Positions 17,349 to 26,171 are shown, numbered from the stretch's first letter. The stretch: DNA of 61,618 bases from Lachnospiraceae bacterium (GCA_017469405.1 JAFUGL010000108.1:1-61618); one strand, 5' to 3'. Program-made: numbers and translations. The notes: a model not told the origin generated them from the sequence alone.

Positions 17349-18460
17349 ATGAGTAAATCAAAAAAAGATGATGACATAATTGATGTCGAGTATGTCGAAG
17401 AAGATAAAGAAAAAGACAACGAAAAAGATAAAGCAAAAAATAAAGTTAAAGATGATGACAACGATGAGGTTGGAAGTAAAAGGGTTAAAAGAGTAGTAAA
17501 CATTGTAAAATTTGTAATTATTGCCATCATTTTATTATCCGCTGTTTTTGACAGCTATTACTATGTTAATGAGCAGGAAAATGCTGTTGTTACCATGTTT
17601 GGAAAGGTTACCACAACCAATACCGCGGGACTTTATTTTAAAATTCCGTTTATTCAAAAGGTTCAAATGGTTGATGTAACTACACATGGTACGGGTGTTG
17701 GTTATACGATCAGTAACAATGGTCAAAATATTACCGATACAATGGATGGCATAATGATTACTTCAGATTTTAATTTATTGAATATTGATTTCTATCTGGA
17801 GTATAAGGTGTCTGATCCTGTTGCATATCTCTATAATTCCAATAATCCTGAAGAGATTTTAAGGGATATAGCACTTTCAAGCATCAGGTCGGTTGTAGGA
17901 AATTATACGGTTGATGAGGCGATGACTACGGCAAAAAGCCAGATACAGTCAGATGTTAAGGAAGAAATGATGCGTGAGCTTTCCGAAAGAGATATAGGAC
18001 TTCAGGTTATCAATATCACTGTTCAGGATTCCGAACCGCCTACCGATGATATTATCGCTGCCTTTAAGTCGGTTGAAACCGCAAAGCAGGGAGCAGATAC
18101 AGCGAAAACAATGCATTACAATACCAAAATAAAGAGCTTCCAAATGCAACGGCACAAGCCGACAGAATACGTAAGGATGCTGAAGCCCAAAAGGCAACAC
18201 GTATCGCCGAAGCAGAAGGACAGGTTGCAAGACTTGATAAGATTTATGAGCAGTATAAGCTTTATCCGCTTATAACAAAGAAAAGAATGTTCTATGAGAC
18301 TATGGAAGAGGTTCTGCCATCCCTTAAGATAATTATAACCGATGGTGAGACTCAGGAGGTTTATCCGATAGAGAGCTTTGCGGATATTAATTCAACAACA
18401 AATAATAATTATACTACTACAGAAAAGGAGGATGATACAAATGACGAAACAGACTACTAA
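17349..18460 (+). pseudogene. hflK: HflK-like SPFH membrane protein, interrupted by a frameshift
   Basis: The start ATG 17349 has aaaggagg upstream. The frame encodes a charged acidic/Lys-rich N-terminus, one TM (FVIIAIILLSAVFDSYYYV), and an SPFH domain through residue about 252. The original frame then gives a non-homologous 58-residue basic tail ending at 18275. The -1 frame from A18105-18108 reads NNALQYQNKELPNATAQAD and continues with EAEGQVARLDKIYEQYKLYP, the expected HflK C-terminus, to TAA 18458-18460, overlapping hflC by 20 nt. One A missing from an A-run explains it. HflK and HflC form a membrane complex modulating FtsH. It may be a real mutation or a sequence error. Confidence 0.88.
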
Positions 18461-19334
18461 AAAATCAACTGCTAAAACGGTATTATTGGTTATTTTCCTT
18501 TTATTTATAATTATTGTTATTTGCAATTCTTTTTATACGGTTCAATATAATTCAAAGGCAATCGTTAAAAGATTCGGTAAGATTTTAAAGATTGAATCTG
18601 ATGCGGGTTTACATTTTAAGGTTCCTTTCATAGATGATGTGCAGGAGGTATATGCCGGAAACAGAGTATATGATATACCTACCAGTGATGTAATTACCAA
18701 GGATAAAAAATCCATGATTGCAGATGATTATGTTGTATGGCAGGTAACGGATGCAACCAAGTTTTATAAGACATTAAGTGCTGTAGATGCCAGAGCGGAA
18801 GAGCGTATCGATGCAGCAGTATATAATGCAACTAAGAACACCATATCTTCCATGACTCAGGATGAGGTTATCGCTGCAAGAGGAGCGGTTCTTACAGAGA
18901 TAATAACCGAAGCTGCCAACTCCGATATAGAGGGTTATGGAATTACGATTATTACTGCAGAGATTAAGGCTTTGGATCTTCCGGAGGATAACAAGGAAGC
19001 GGTTTATGAGAGAATGATTTCCGAAAGAGAAAATATAGCTGCAAGCTATACCGCTCAAGGTGAATCTGAGGCTCAGATGATAAAAAATGAGACCGATAAG
19101 GAGGTTGCTATAACCATAGCTGAGGCCGAAAAGGATGCGGAAACTATTATCGCAGAGGGTGAAGCAGAATATATGCGAATCCTTTCGGAAGCATATAACG
19201 ATCCGGATAAGGCTGATTTTTATAATTATATAAGAGGTCTTGACGCATTGAAAGCTTCATTACGAGGCAATAACAATACACTTATACTTGACAAAGACTC
19301 TGAACTTGTAAAGATACTTTACGGTATAGAATAG
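18441..19334 (+). CDS. hflC: HflC-like SPFH membrane protein
   Basis: 297 aa from ATG 18441 (aaggagg nine bases upstream); longer upstream frames lack an RBS. Basic N-terminus, one TM (residues about 13-33, VLLVIFLLFIIIVICNSFY), SPFH/band-7 domain (about 35-200, VQYNSKAIVKRFGKI), a long Ala/Glu-rich helix (about 210-255, EAQMIKNETDKEVAITIAEA) and a C-terminal beta tail. It pairs with HflK in the complex that surrounds FtsH protease. It overlaps the frameshifted end of hflK, which implies the two were translationally coupled. Confidence 0.92.
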   Translation: MTKQTTKKSTAKTVLLVIFLLFIIIVICNSFYTVQYNSKAIVKRFGKILKIESDAGLHFKVPFIDDVQEVYAGNRVYDIPTSDVITKDKKSMIADDYVVWQVTDATKFYKTLSAVDARAEERIDAAVYNATKNTISSMTQDEVIAARGAVLTEIITEAANSDIEGYGITIITAEIKALDLPEDNKEAVYERMISERENIAASYTAQGESEAQMIKNETDKEVAITIAEAEKDAETIIAEGEAEYMRILSEAYNDPDKADFYNYIRGLDALKASLRGNNNTLILDKDSELVKILYGIE

Positions 19335-19339
19335 ATCGG

Positions 19340-19466
19340 GTTGGTTATATAACATGATATAAAAAATAAGGAGCACCGAAAAGTTGCTAAGCAAATCGTG
19401 AGCGATAGCGAGATTTGCGTGTAACTGTTTCGATGCTCCTTATTTTTATACCGCTATATAACCAAC
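19340..19466 (+). repeat. Nested-hairpin element, copy 2
   Basis: The foot gttggttatata (19340-19351) pairs with tatataaccaac (19455-19466). A middle stem (19358-19375 with 19434-19450, one bulged A) follows. The inner stem gcaaatc/gatttgc (19391-19397, 19412-19418) has a 14-nt loop. The flank acatacttcgcatg directly follows. It ends just after hflC; 19335-19598 holds nothing else recognisable apart from the leader of the next gene. Confidence 0.75.
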
Positions 19467-19598
19467 ATACTTCGCATGTCACATTTTGTCTTTGCTGGAT
19501 AACATTTTCGTAAAATGTTATCATTCTTAACATAAATGTTAATTTTGGTATATTGACGTTACATTTTATGAGTGATTTAATATATACGAGGTGATGAA

Positions 19599-20018
19599 AT
19601 GGATATTCAATATAATGATTTGATGGGAATTCAATATAGTAATTTAAAGGTTTACAGAAAGCAAAACGGTTATTCACAGGAAGAGATAGCTGAAAAGCTT
19701 GGTGTATCACGTCAGGCGGTTGCAAAGTGGGAAAAGGGTGAGTCACTTCCGGATATTGAAAGCTGTATGAAGCTGGCTGACTTGTATAAAACAACCATTG
19801 ATACGCTTGTGCGAAATCTTACTGCAAAAGAGGATATCGGTGACGGAAAACATGTTTTCGGCTTATGTAAGGTCAATGAAAAAGGTCAGATAACACTTCC
19901 TGCAAACTGCAGAAAAATTTTTGATATCAATCCGGGAGATGCTATTTTGGTGCTTGGTGATGAAGGAAAAGGTATCGCGCTTGTAAATATGAAAAATCCA
20001 ATTGAAAACTTTAATTAA
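19599..20018 (+). CDS. XRE HTH - AbrB/SpoVT fusion regulator
   Basis: 139 aa. The N-terminal Cro/C1-type HTH is at residues about 12-66 (LKVYRKQNGYSQEEIAEKLG, SRQAVAKWEKGESLPDIESC). The C-terminal swapped-hairpin AbrB/SpoVT domain is at about 88-130 (GLCKVNEKGQITLPANCRKI, INPGDAILVLGDEGKGIALV). Two independent DNA-binding folds in one chain are seen in a minority of Firmicute regulators. It lies 15 bp upstream of an ABC exporter on the same strand, so it probably controls that operon and itself. RBS gaggtg. The ligand is unknown. Confidence 0.88.
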   Translation: MDIQYNDLMGIQYSNLKVYRKQNGYSQEEIAEKLGVSRQAVAKWEKGESLPDIESCMKLADLYKTTIDTLVRNLTAKEDIGDGKHVFGLCKVNEKGQITLPANCRKIFDINPGDAILVLGDEGKGIALVNMKNPIENFN

Positions 20019-20033
20019 TATGTGAGGTATATT

Positions 20034-20771
20034 ATGAACGCTATTGAAACAAAGGATTTAACAAAAAAGTACAAAACCAAAACAGCTGTCGATGCACTTA
20101 ATCTTACCGTAAATGAAGGTGAACTTTTTTCATTGCTCGGTGTAAACGGTGCAGGTAAAACCACTACAATAAGGATGCTTTCCTGCCTTTCCACTCCAAC
20201 ATCGGGGGAAGCATATGTCAACGGAAAAAGCTGTAAGGACGAAAAGGATGAAATAAAAAAAATAATAGGAATCTCCCCACAGGATACAGCAGTTGCAGAC
20301 AATCTTACAGTACGCGAAAACCTCGATTTTATGGCTTCCGTTTATTACACGGATAAGGCTGTTATCAATGAAAAGGTTGAGGATATTATCAGGATATTTA
20401 ACCTCTCGGAGGTAGAAAACCAAAAAGCAAAAACTTTGTCGGGTGGTTGGAAACGTAAGCTTTCCATAGCTATGGCTTTAATCAGTGAGCCAAAGGTTTT
20501 ATTTTTAGATGAGCCGACACTCGGACTTGATGTTCTTGCAAGAAGAGAGCTTTGGCATGCCATAGAGAGCTTGAAAGGCAAAATGACCATCATACTTACC
20601 ACTCACTATATGGAAGAGGCAGAGCATCTGTCAGACCGTATCGCTATTATGATATCAGGAAAAATTAAAGCCTGTGGTACGGTAGCGGATTTGGAAGAAT
20701 TATCCGGTAAGAAAGGGCTTGAAGAGGCCTTTGTTGCAATAGCCGAAAGGGGGATGTCAGAAGATGAATAA
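20034..20771 (+). CDS. ABC transporter ATP-binding protein
   Basis: 245 aa from ATG 20034 (gagg six bases upstream), preferred to GTG 20022. Walker A GVNGAGKTTT near residue 37, Q-loop region GISPQDTAV, signature LSGGWKRKLSIAMAL near 131, Walker B VLFLDEPTLGLD near 153, and the switch His in LTTHYMEEAEH. The LSGGW and DrrA/CcmA-like pattern fits drug or lipid exporters of the ABC-2 class. It overlaps the permease by 8 nt. It is under the adjacent XRE-AbrB regulator. Substrate unknown. Confidence 0.92.
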   Translation: MNAIETKDLTKKYKTKTAVDALNLTVNEGELFSLLGVNGAGKTTTIRMLSCLSTPTSGEAYVNGKSCKDEKDEIKKIIGISPQDTAVADNLTVRENLDFMASVYYTDKAVINEKVEDIIRIFNLSEVENQKAKTLSGGWKRKLSIAMALISEPKVLFLDEPTLGLDVLARRELWHAIESLKGKMTIILTTHYMEEAEHLSDRIAIMISGKIKACGTVADLEELSGKKGLEEAFVAIAERGMSEDE

Positions 20772-21534
20772 GATAAAAGCATTTTCAACAAGGAACAGAA
20801 AGGAAATACTCCGTGACCCGTTAAGCTATATCTTTTGTCTCGCATTTCCTTTGGTTATGCTCATAATAATGACAGTTGTAAATTCAAGTATTCCAAAGCA
20901 GGCAGGTATGACAGTTTTTCGTATAGATAATCTTTCCGCCGGAATTGCTGTATTTGGACAGACCTTTGTTATGCTCTTTACTGCTCTTACAGTAACTAAG
21001 GATAGGTCAGGCTCATTTTTGGTAAGAATGTATGCAACACCTATGAAATCTACTGACTTTACTATAGGTTATATACTTCCTATGATTATAATCAGCTTTT
21101 TTCAAAGTGTAATTATATACATAGCTTCATTTATAATATCCATAATAACAGATGTAGATTTAAATATTGGAGGAATGATTTTATCAATCATAACACTCAT
21201 ACCATCTGCCATAATGTTTATATGCTTTGGACTATTGTTTGGTACGTTGTTCAACGAAAAATCAGCACCGGGTTTATGTTCGATAATTATTTCATTAAGC
21301 AGCTTTTTAGGATGTATATTTTTTGATGCCGATGCAACAGGCGGAGCCATGCTAAAGATTTGTAAAGCACTTCCGTTTTACTACTGCACCAAGTCGGCAC
21401 GTTCCTGTGTAAAGCTTGATTTTTCAAGTAGTACATTTATAGTTCCGTTCATAATAGTAATTGCATGTGCGGTGATACTCGGCATATTATCATCCACAGT
21501 ATTCAAATCAAAAATGAAAGCAGATTTATCATAA
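20764..21534 (+). CDS. ABC-2 type permease
   Basis: 256 aa with about six TM segments (first about 21-42, SYIFCLAFPLVMLIIMTVVN). The NRKEILRDPLSY start and the internal TPMKSTDFTIGYILP loop are typical of ABC2_membrane proteins of DrrB type. It forms the membrane half of the exporter with the ATPase before it (8-nt overlap). The gene ends 10 bp before a large intergenic hairpin that faces a convergent gene. Confidence 0.88.
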   Translation: MNKIKAFSTRNRKEILRDPLSYIFCLAFPLVMLIIMTVVNSSIPKQAGMTVFRIDNLSAGIAVFGQTFVMLFTALTVTKDRSGSFLVRMYATPMKSTDFTIGYILPMIIISFFQSVIIYIASFIISIITDVDLNIGGMILSIITLIPSAIMFICFGLLFGTLFNEKSAPGLCSIIISLSSFLGCIFFDADATGGAMLKICKALPFYYCTKSARSCVKLDFSSSTFIVPFIIVIACAVILGILSSTVFKSKMKADLS

Positions 21535-21544
21535 ATTGTAACAC

Positions 21545-21840
21545 GGGCGTGAGCCTTGTCACATCTAAACTAACGATTTCAGTTAGAATAAAATAAGAAG
21601 GTGTATATAAAAGCTAACCATCAATTTGCTAAATCAAAGCACTCAAATTCTTTATAGGTGCTAAAAATCGAAAACTCACTTTGCTCAAACAGTTCGATTT
21701 TTTTAACGCACCATATAAAGAATTTTCGCTTTTGATTTTACGCAAATCGGGTTAAATGCTCTTATATACACCTTCTTATTTTTTTAACTTGAAATCGTTC
21801 AATATATGATATAAAAAGGTATGTGACAAGGCTCACGCCC
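21545..21840. repeat. Long intergenic hairpin element, copy A
   Basis: A 20-bp perfect foot (21545-21564 with 21821-21840, gggcgtgagccttgtcacat), a second stem (aacgatttcagtta, one bulge), a 21-bp perfect stem (21590-21610 with 21762-21782), an imperfect stem, and a 10-bp apical stem (aaaaatcgaa/ttcgattttt). Its reverse complement matches copy B at 57039-57315 in core and foot. It fills the whole 309-bp gap between convergent genes and could end transcription from both sides. No ORF. Confidence 0.85.
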
Positions 21841-21843
21841 ATG

Positions 21844-22893
21844 TTATATTTCTATGTTTTTCAGTATGTTTAAGCTGTCATTTGATAACAGATTAATATT
21901 ATTTTTAGTGTAGCTTAAATTGTTGTAGAGATATGAGCTCATGTAGTCGTTATCGTCAGTAGAACTGTCTGTATCTCCAAGCTTTGCAATTATATCAAGC
22001 ATATTCTCATAGAAGCTTATAAGCAAGTCGTATTCGGAGTAGGATAGCAGGCTGTTTAGGCTGTTGCCGGTTCTGTAGTCGTATATGTTAGTTGTCGCGG
22101 TTTCGCCTGTCTTTGCAAGTACAGCGGAAGCTGCAGCTTCCGTTGATGAAAGGTTACTGTATGCGTATGGATTAACTGCTCCTGCCTGCGTGTTGCCTGA
22201 TGCAGACTTGTTATTGCTGCTATCAGTGCTTAAACCGATGTTTGATGAATTTGAATTGTTTGTTGCACCGGCTGCGTTGGCTGAAGCTGTTGTATTGGCT
22301 ATGTTAGCAGTATCCGGAGCACCGGCTGTATTTACAGTGTATGTTACATCGGGAACATTTTGTGCTATACCGGAATCCAGAGTGTCATATATTTTTGAAA
22401 TGTAATTATTGACGCTGGCAAGTGGAGGTATTCCTCCGTATTTTGCAACAGTTCCTGTTCCGGCAGCATAAGCGGCAATCATAAGAGAAGTATTGCCGTC
22501 ATATAAATTGGATAAATAATTTAAAAGCTTTGCGCCGCCCATAATGTTTTGGTATGGGTCGTAGGCATCTTCAACACCCATAGCCTTTGCGGTACCCGGC
22601 ATAAGCTGCATGATACCCATGGCTCCTGCTGAAGAGGTTACACCCGGCTGAAAGCGTGATTCATTGTAAGCGATTGCCTTAAGTAAATCCTCGGAAATCC
22701 CGTAGGTCTCTGACGCTTCTTTAAATATAGCTTCAAGATTATAGGTCTTTTCGTTTGTATTATAATTTGCATTTTCTTCTTCAAGTATTTTTTCAAATTC
22801 GCTGTTTTTAACATCAGATGTCTGTGCAACGTTTGTCTGATTGTTGATGGGAACAGCTTCATTTACATATCCCAAACCTTCTATAAAAAGCAT
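21844..22893 (-). CDS. Lytic transglycosylase (SLT domain) protein
   Basis: 349 aa. The SLT domain at residues about 50-165 has the catalytic Glu in AIAYNESRFQPGV, then SSAGAMGIMQLMPGTAKAMG, AYDPYQNIMGGAKLL and AAYAAGTGTVAKYGGIPP (Ala replaces the usual Asn of AYNAG). It cleaves peptidoglycan glycan strands. No signal peptide or TM is visible at the N-terminus (MLFIEGLGYVNEAVPINNQT), so export must use another route, for example a flagellar or non-classical one. Residues about 190-265 are Ala/Asn/Ser-rich and low complexity. RBS aaggagcg on the minus strand. Convergent with the ABC-2 permease. Confidence 0.88.
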   Translation of the reverse strand: MLFIEGLGYVNEAVPINNQTNVAQTSDVKNSEFEKILEEENANYNTNEKTYNLEAIFKEASETYGISEDLLKAIAYNESRFQPGVTSSAGAMGIMQLMPGTAKAMGVEDAYDPYQNIMGGAKLLNYLSNLYDGNTSLMIAAYAAGTGTVAKYGGIPPLASVNNYISKIYDTLDSGIAQNVPDVTYTVNTAGAPDTANIANTTASANAAGATNNSNSSNIGLSTDSSNNKSASGNTQAGAVNPYAYSNLSSTEAAASAVLAKTGETATTNIYDYRTGNSLNSLLSYSEYDLLISFYENMLDIIAKLGDTDSSTDDNDYMSSYLYNNLSYTKNNINLLSNDSLNILKNIEI

Positions 22894-23038
22894 AATATCG
22901 CTCCTTTTATCTCAAATAAGTACATATTTTCTTTCTTGTGATTTCATACATCACATCATAACACATTTCTCATATTTTATCTATCGACATTTAACAAGAA
23001 TATCGTAACTAAAAGGATATATTTGGATAAAATTACTA

Positions 23039-23067
23039 TTGTTAGCTACAACTAACTATGCTATAAT
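23039..23067 (+). promoter_or_regulatory. SigA-type promoter with palindromic spacer
   Basis: TTGTTA (23039-23044), a 17-bp spacer and a perfect TATAAT (23062-23067), 38 bp before the ABC ATPase start. The inverted repeat gttag-ctacaa-ctaac overlaps the -35 and spacer and is a likely operator for an unidentified repressor. Confidence 0.7.
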
Positions 23068-23104
23068 TTCAGCCTGTAAAGGTTTATTATTTGGGAGGAT
23101 GCAT

Positions 23105-23812
23105 ATGGATAAAGGATTTATAGAGTTTAAAAATGTATTTAAAAAGTATGGTAAAGGTGAGGCAGAACAGATAGCTGCAAGAGATGTAAGCTTTACCATA
23201 GATAAAGGAGAATTTGTGGTTGTACTCGGACCTTCTGGTGCGGGTAAGTCAACAGTTCTTAATATACTTGGTGGTATGGACAGCCCTACTGAGGGAGATG
23301 TATTTGTTGACGGCGTTAATATTGCCAAGCTTAAGAGAAAGGAGCTTTCCGATTATCGTGCGAATTCGGTAGGTTTTATATTCCAGTTTTATAACCTCAT
23401 ACCAAGTCTTACTGCAAAGGAAAATGTTGCGCTTACAAAGAGTATTGTAAAGGATGCGCTTGATCCGGTTAAGATGCTTGAGGAAGTCGGACTTTCAGAG
23501 CACGTAAATAAGTTTCCTTCACAGATGTCCGGTGGTGAGCAACAAAGAGTTTCGATTGCACGAGCTCTTTCCAAGAACCCTAAGCTTATACTCGGTGATG
23601 AGCCGACAGGTGCGCTTGATTCGGAAACCGGTGTTATGGTGCTTGATTTGATACAGCGTATGGCTCATGAAAAGGGTAATACGGTTATCTTGGTAACACA
23701 CAATGCTGACATAGCACAGTGTGCCGATAAGGTTATCCGTATGAGAAGCGGTAAGATAAGGGAGATTAAGATAAATGAAAATCCGGTTCCTGTTAAGGAG
23801 GTTGAGTGGTAA
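23105..23812 (+). CDS. ABC transporter ATP-binding protein (MacB/LolD type)
   Basis: 235 aa from ATG 23105 (gggagg six bases upstream; 23099 is an alternative). Walker [19 protein letters not shown] near residue 42, [17 protein letters not shown], signature [15 protein letters not shown] near 142, Walker [17 protein letters not shown] near 161, and H-loop [12 protein letters not shown]. The [10 protein letters not shown] and FQ.YNLIP pattern marks the MacB/FtsE group, which drives FtsX-type permeases in mechanotransmission or bacitracin-type resistance. It overlaps the permease by one base (TAATG). Confidence 0.93.
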   Translation: MDKGFIEFKNVFKKYGKGEAEQIAARDVSFTIDKGEFVVVLGPSGAGKSTVLNILGGMDSPTEGDVFVDGVNIAKLKRKELSDYRANSVGFIFQFYNLIPSLTAKENVALTKSIVKDALDPVKMLEEVGLSEHVNKFPSQMSGGEQQRVSIARALSKNPKLILGDEPTGALDSETGVMVLDLIQRMAHEKGNTVILVTHNADIAQCADKVIRMRSGKIREIKINENPVPVKEVEW

Positions 23813-26115
23813 TGCTTGTAAAAAAGATGCTACGCGATATTACAAAAAATATCGGACAGTTTATATCGGTTCTCCTTCTTTCAGTGCTTGCGCTCGTTAC
23901 ATTTTCAGCGTTTAAGAGTGAAGCTTCAGGCGGACTTAGAAGAATGGAAAAGCTGGGTGATGAGTTTAGTCGTGCGGATGGCTGGATATACGGAGAAGGC
24001 TTTACGGAGGATGAGCTTGATGCAGTTAAAGCACTTTCCGATGTTAAGGATGCCCAGCTAAGAACCGAGCTTTCGGGTGAGACAGTGGAATTTGATCAGG
24101 CACAGGTTATTCTTTACCTTGAGGATGAAAATGTAGTCTCAAAGCCGTATCTTGTGGAGGGTAAAGATTTTGATCCAAAGGATAAGGACAGTGTATGGAT
24201 AAATAAGCAGTTTGCAACTGCCTGGGACATAGAGCTTGGTGACAGCATCGAGATAAACGTGATGGGCTTTAAGATAAAGAAAAAGGTTGCCGGCTTTATC
24301 TATTCGCTTGAGCATATATACATAAAGGCTGACAAGGACATGGATACGGATTATAAGAATATCGTATATATGTATATGTCTTATGAAGCCGCACCTGAGT
24401 TTTCTTTCATAAAACCTACTCAGATTATATTTACAACAGATGTCGATAATGTAAAGAGTCTTGACAGTAAGATTTCGGAAGCACTTGACGGCAACTATTC
24501 GGTGCTTATCGATGATGATTCCATATTTGGCATAAAAAGTTATGTAAGCGAGATGAATCAGCATAATGCCTTTTCGTATGTTTTTGCAGGTATATTTGTG
24601 GTTGTAAGTATATTTATCATAATGACAACCATGAGAAGAATCATAGAGGCCCAGAGAACCCAGATAGGTACCATGAGTGCTCTTGGAGTAAAGCCTTGGA
24701 AGATAGCGCTTCATTATTCCTCATACAGCTTTGTACCTTCACTTGTCGGTTCATTTATAGGTATATACCTTGGAATGTTTGCGATTAGAAAGCTTATGTT
24801 TGTACTTAAAAAGTTTTATACTCTGCCGGGCTGGAAGCCTGAATTTTTACCGGAGTTTTATATATGTGCGCTTGTGGTTGTGTTTGCATGTATGCTTTCC
24901 TCATACTTAAGCTGCAAAAAGCTCCTTCGTATAGAGCCTGCGGCTGCTTTAAGACCGGCACCGCCTAAATCAGGTAAAAATACTATATTTGAAAAGCTTC
25001 CGTTTTGGAACAAGCTTAGCTTTACAAGTACATATAACTTAAGAGATATATCTCGTTCAAAGCTTCGTACCGCTATGTGTCTCATAGGACTTTTCTTTGG
25101 AACGGCATTTGCGCTTTCGGCATTTTTCTGTGGTACGACCATGACCAAGATGAAGGAGTGGAGTATGGAAAAGGTGTCGGATTATAATTTCCAGATAGCC
25201 TTTCAGGGGAATGTTGATGTAAAAGCAGCAGATGAGCTTTCGGAAAAATATGACGGTGAGCTTATCATGATGACACAGATTGAGATAGCAAAGAAAAAGG
25301 AAGCATCGTCCGATGATCGTGACGCCTGCAGTCTTGTGGTTACAGAAGGAAAGGACCTGTATGGTCTTACGGATAAGGATATTAATCCTATAAGCCTAAA
25401 ACCGGGGTCTGTTGCGCTTACAAGAAAGCTTGCAAAAAAATATGATCTTTCTGAGGGAGATACCGTATATTGGCATATATACGGAGAAAATACCTGGTAT
25501 GAGTCCAAGGTAGGCATTATCAATCGTAATTTTAATGTTCAGGGCATAACTATGCTAAGGGAAGATTTTGAGAAGCTTGAAAATGTATCCTATCATCCGA
25601 ACCAGCTTGTTACCAATATGGAGGTTGATAAGGATGAGGTACTCAAAAATGATTTTGTAACCTCAGCTTATTCAAAGGAGGAAATGATAGAAAACTTTGA
25701 CTCCGCATGGGAGGCTATGGATGCGCTTATCGCCGTATTTGCTCTATTTGCGGTTATGTTTATCGTAATTGTTTTATATAATGCCGGAAATCTTTCTTTC
25801 AATGAAAGAAAGAGAGAGCTTGCTACACTGCGAGTGCTCGGACTTTCGGATAAGAAGATTGCAAATCTTATGACTGTGCAAAATTTATGGCTTACGATTT
25901 TTGGTGTAATTGTCGGTACTCCAATAGGAAAGGCAATGATAACCGCTATGATGGATACCAATGGCGAGCAGTATGATTATGCTATATTTACGAAGCCGAT
26001 GGATTATATAAAATCATATCTTTTGGTATTTATAACATCAATTGTAACAAGTCTTTTGTTTACAGGAAGAATCAAAAAACTTGATATGGTAAGTCAGTTG
26101 AAGGCTAACGAGTAA
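23812..26115 (+). CDS. FtsX-domain ABC permease
   Basis: 767 aa from ATG 23812, which overlaps the ATPase stop (aaggagg ten bases upstream). One N-terminal TM (residues about 15-33), a MacB-like extracytoplasmic domain (about 40-240), a first FtsX triplet of TMs (about 250-375), a fourth TM near 420, a second extracytoplasmic domain (about 440-630) and a last TM triplet (about 640-760, with NAGNLSFNERKRELATLRVL). This is the duplicated FtsX architecture common in Clostridia transporters linked to antimicrobial peptide defence or lipoprotein handling. Substrate unknown. Confidence 0.9.
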   Translation: MLVKKMLRDITKNIGQFISVLLLSVLALVTFSAFKSEASGGLRRMEKLGDEFSRADGWIYGEGFTEDELDAVKALSDVKDAQLRTELSGETVEFDQAQVILYLEDENVVSKPYLVEGKDFDPKDKDSVWINKQFATAWDIELGDSIEINVMGFKIKKKVAGFIYSLEHIYIKADKDMDTDYKNIVYMYMSYEAAPEFSFIKPTQIIFTTDVDNVKSLDSKISEALDGNYSVLIDDDSIFGIKSYVSEMNQHNAFSYVFAGIFVVVSIFIIMTTMRRIIEAQRTQIGTMSALGVKPWKIALHYSSYSFVPSLVGSFIGIYLGMFAIRKLMFVLKKFYTLPGWKPEFLPEFYICALVVVFACMLSSYLSCKKLLRIEPAAALRPAPPKSGKNTIFEKLPFWNKLSFTSTYNLRDISRSKLRTAMCLIGLFFGTAFALSAFFCGTTMTKMKEWSMEKVSDYNFQIAFQGNVDVKAADELSEKYDGELIMMTQIEIAKKKEASSDDRDACSLVVTEGKDLYGLTDKDINPISLKPGSVALTRKLAKKYDLSEGDTVYWHIYGENTWYESKVGIINRNFNVQGITMLREDFEKLENVSYHPNQLVTNMEVDKDEVLKNDFVTSAYSKEEMIENFDSAWEAMDALIAVFALFAVMFIVIVLYNAGNLSFNERKRELATLRVLGLSDKKIANLMTVQNLWLTIFGVIVGTPIGKAMITAMMDTNGEQYDYAIFTKPMDYIKSYLLVFITSIVTSLLFTGRIKKLDMVSQLKANE

Positions 26116-26171
26116 TCTTCGAAAGATGGTTATAATCAATTATTAGATTTGAATACTGATAAAAAATATAG

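Noticed and set aside
18102-18110. Programmed -1 frameshifting in hflK
   Set aside because: The site gcgaaaaca is not an X XXY YYZ slippery heptamer and no strong hairpin follows; a lost A in a homopolymer is simpler.
22937-22955. CRP-like palindrome tgtga...tcaca upstream of the transglycosylase
   Set aside because: The half-sites are nine bases apart rather than six, and no CRP-type regulation is established here.
24139-24714. Long antisense open frame inside the FtsX permease gene
   Set aside because: It lies wholly within a well-supported gene on the other strand, has no RBS, and its translation is Tyr/His/Cys-rich without domains. The same applies to antisense frames in ychF (3124-3855) and in the hybrid kinase (44343-44975).
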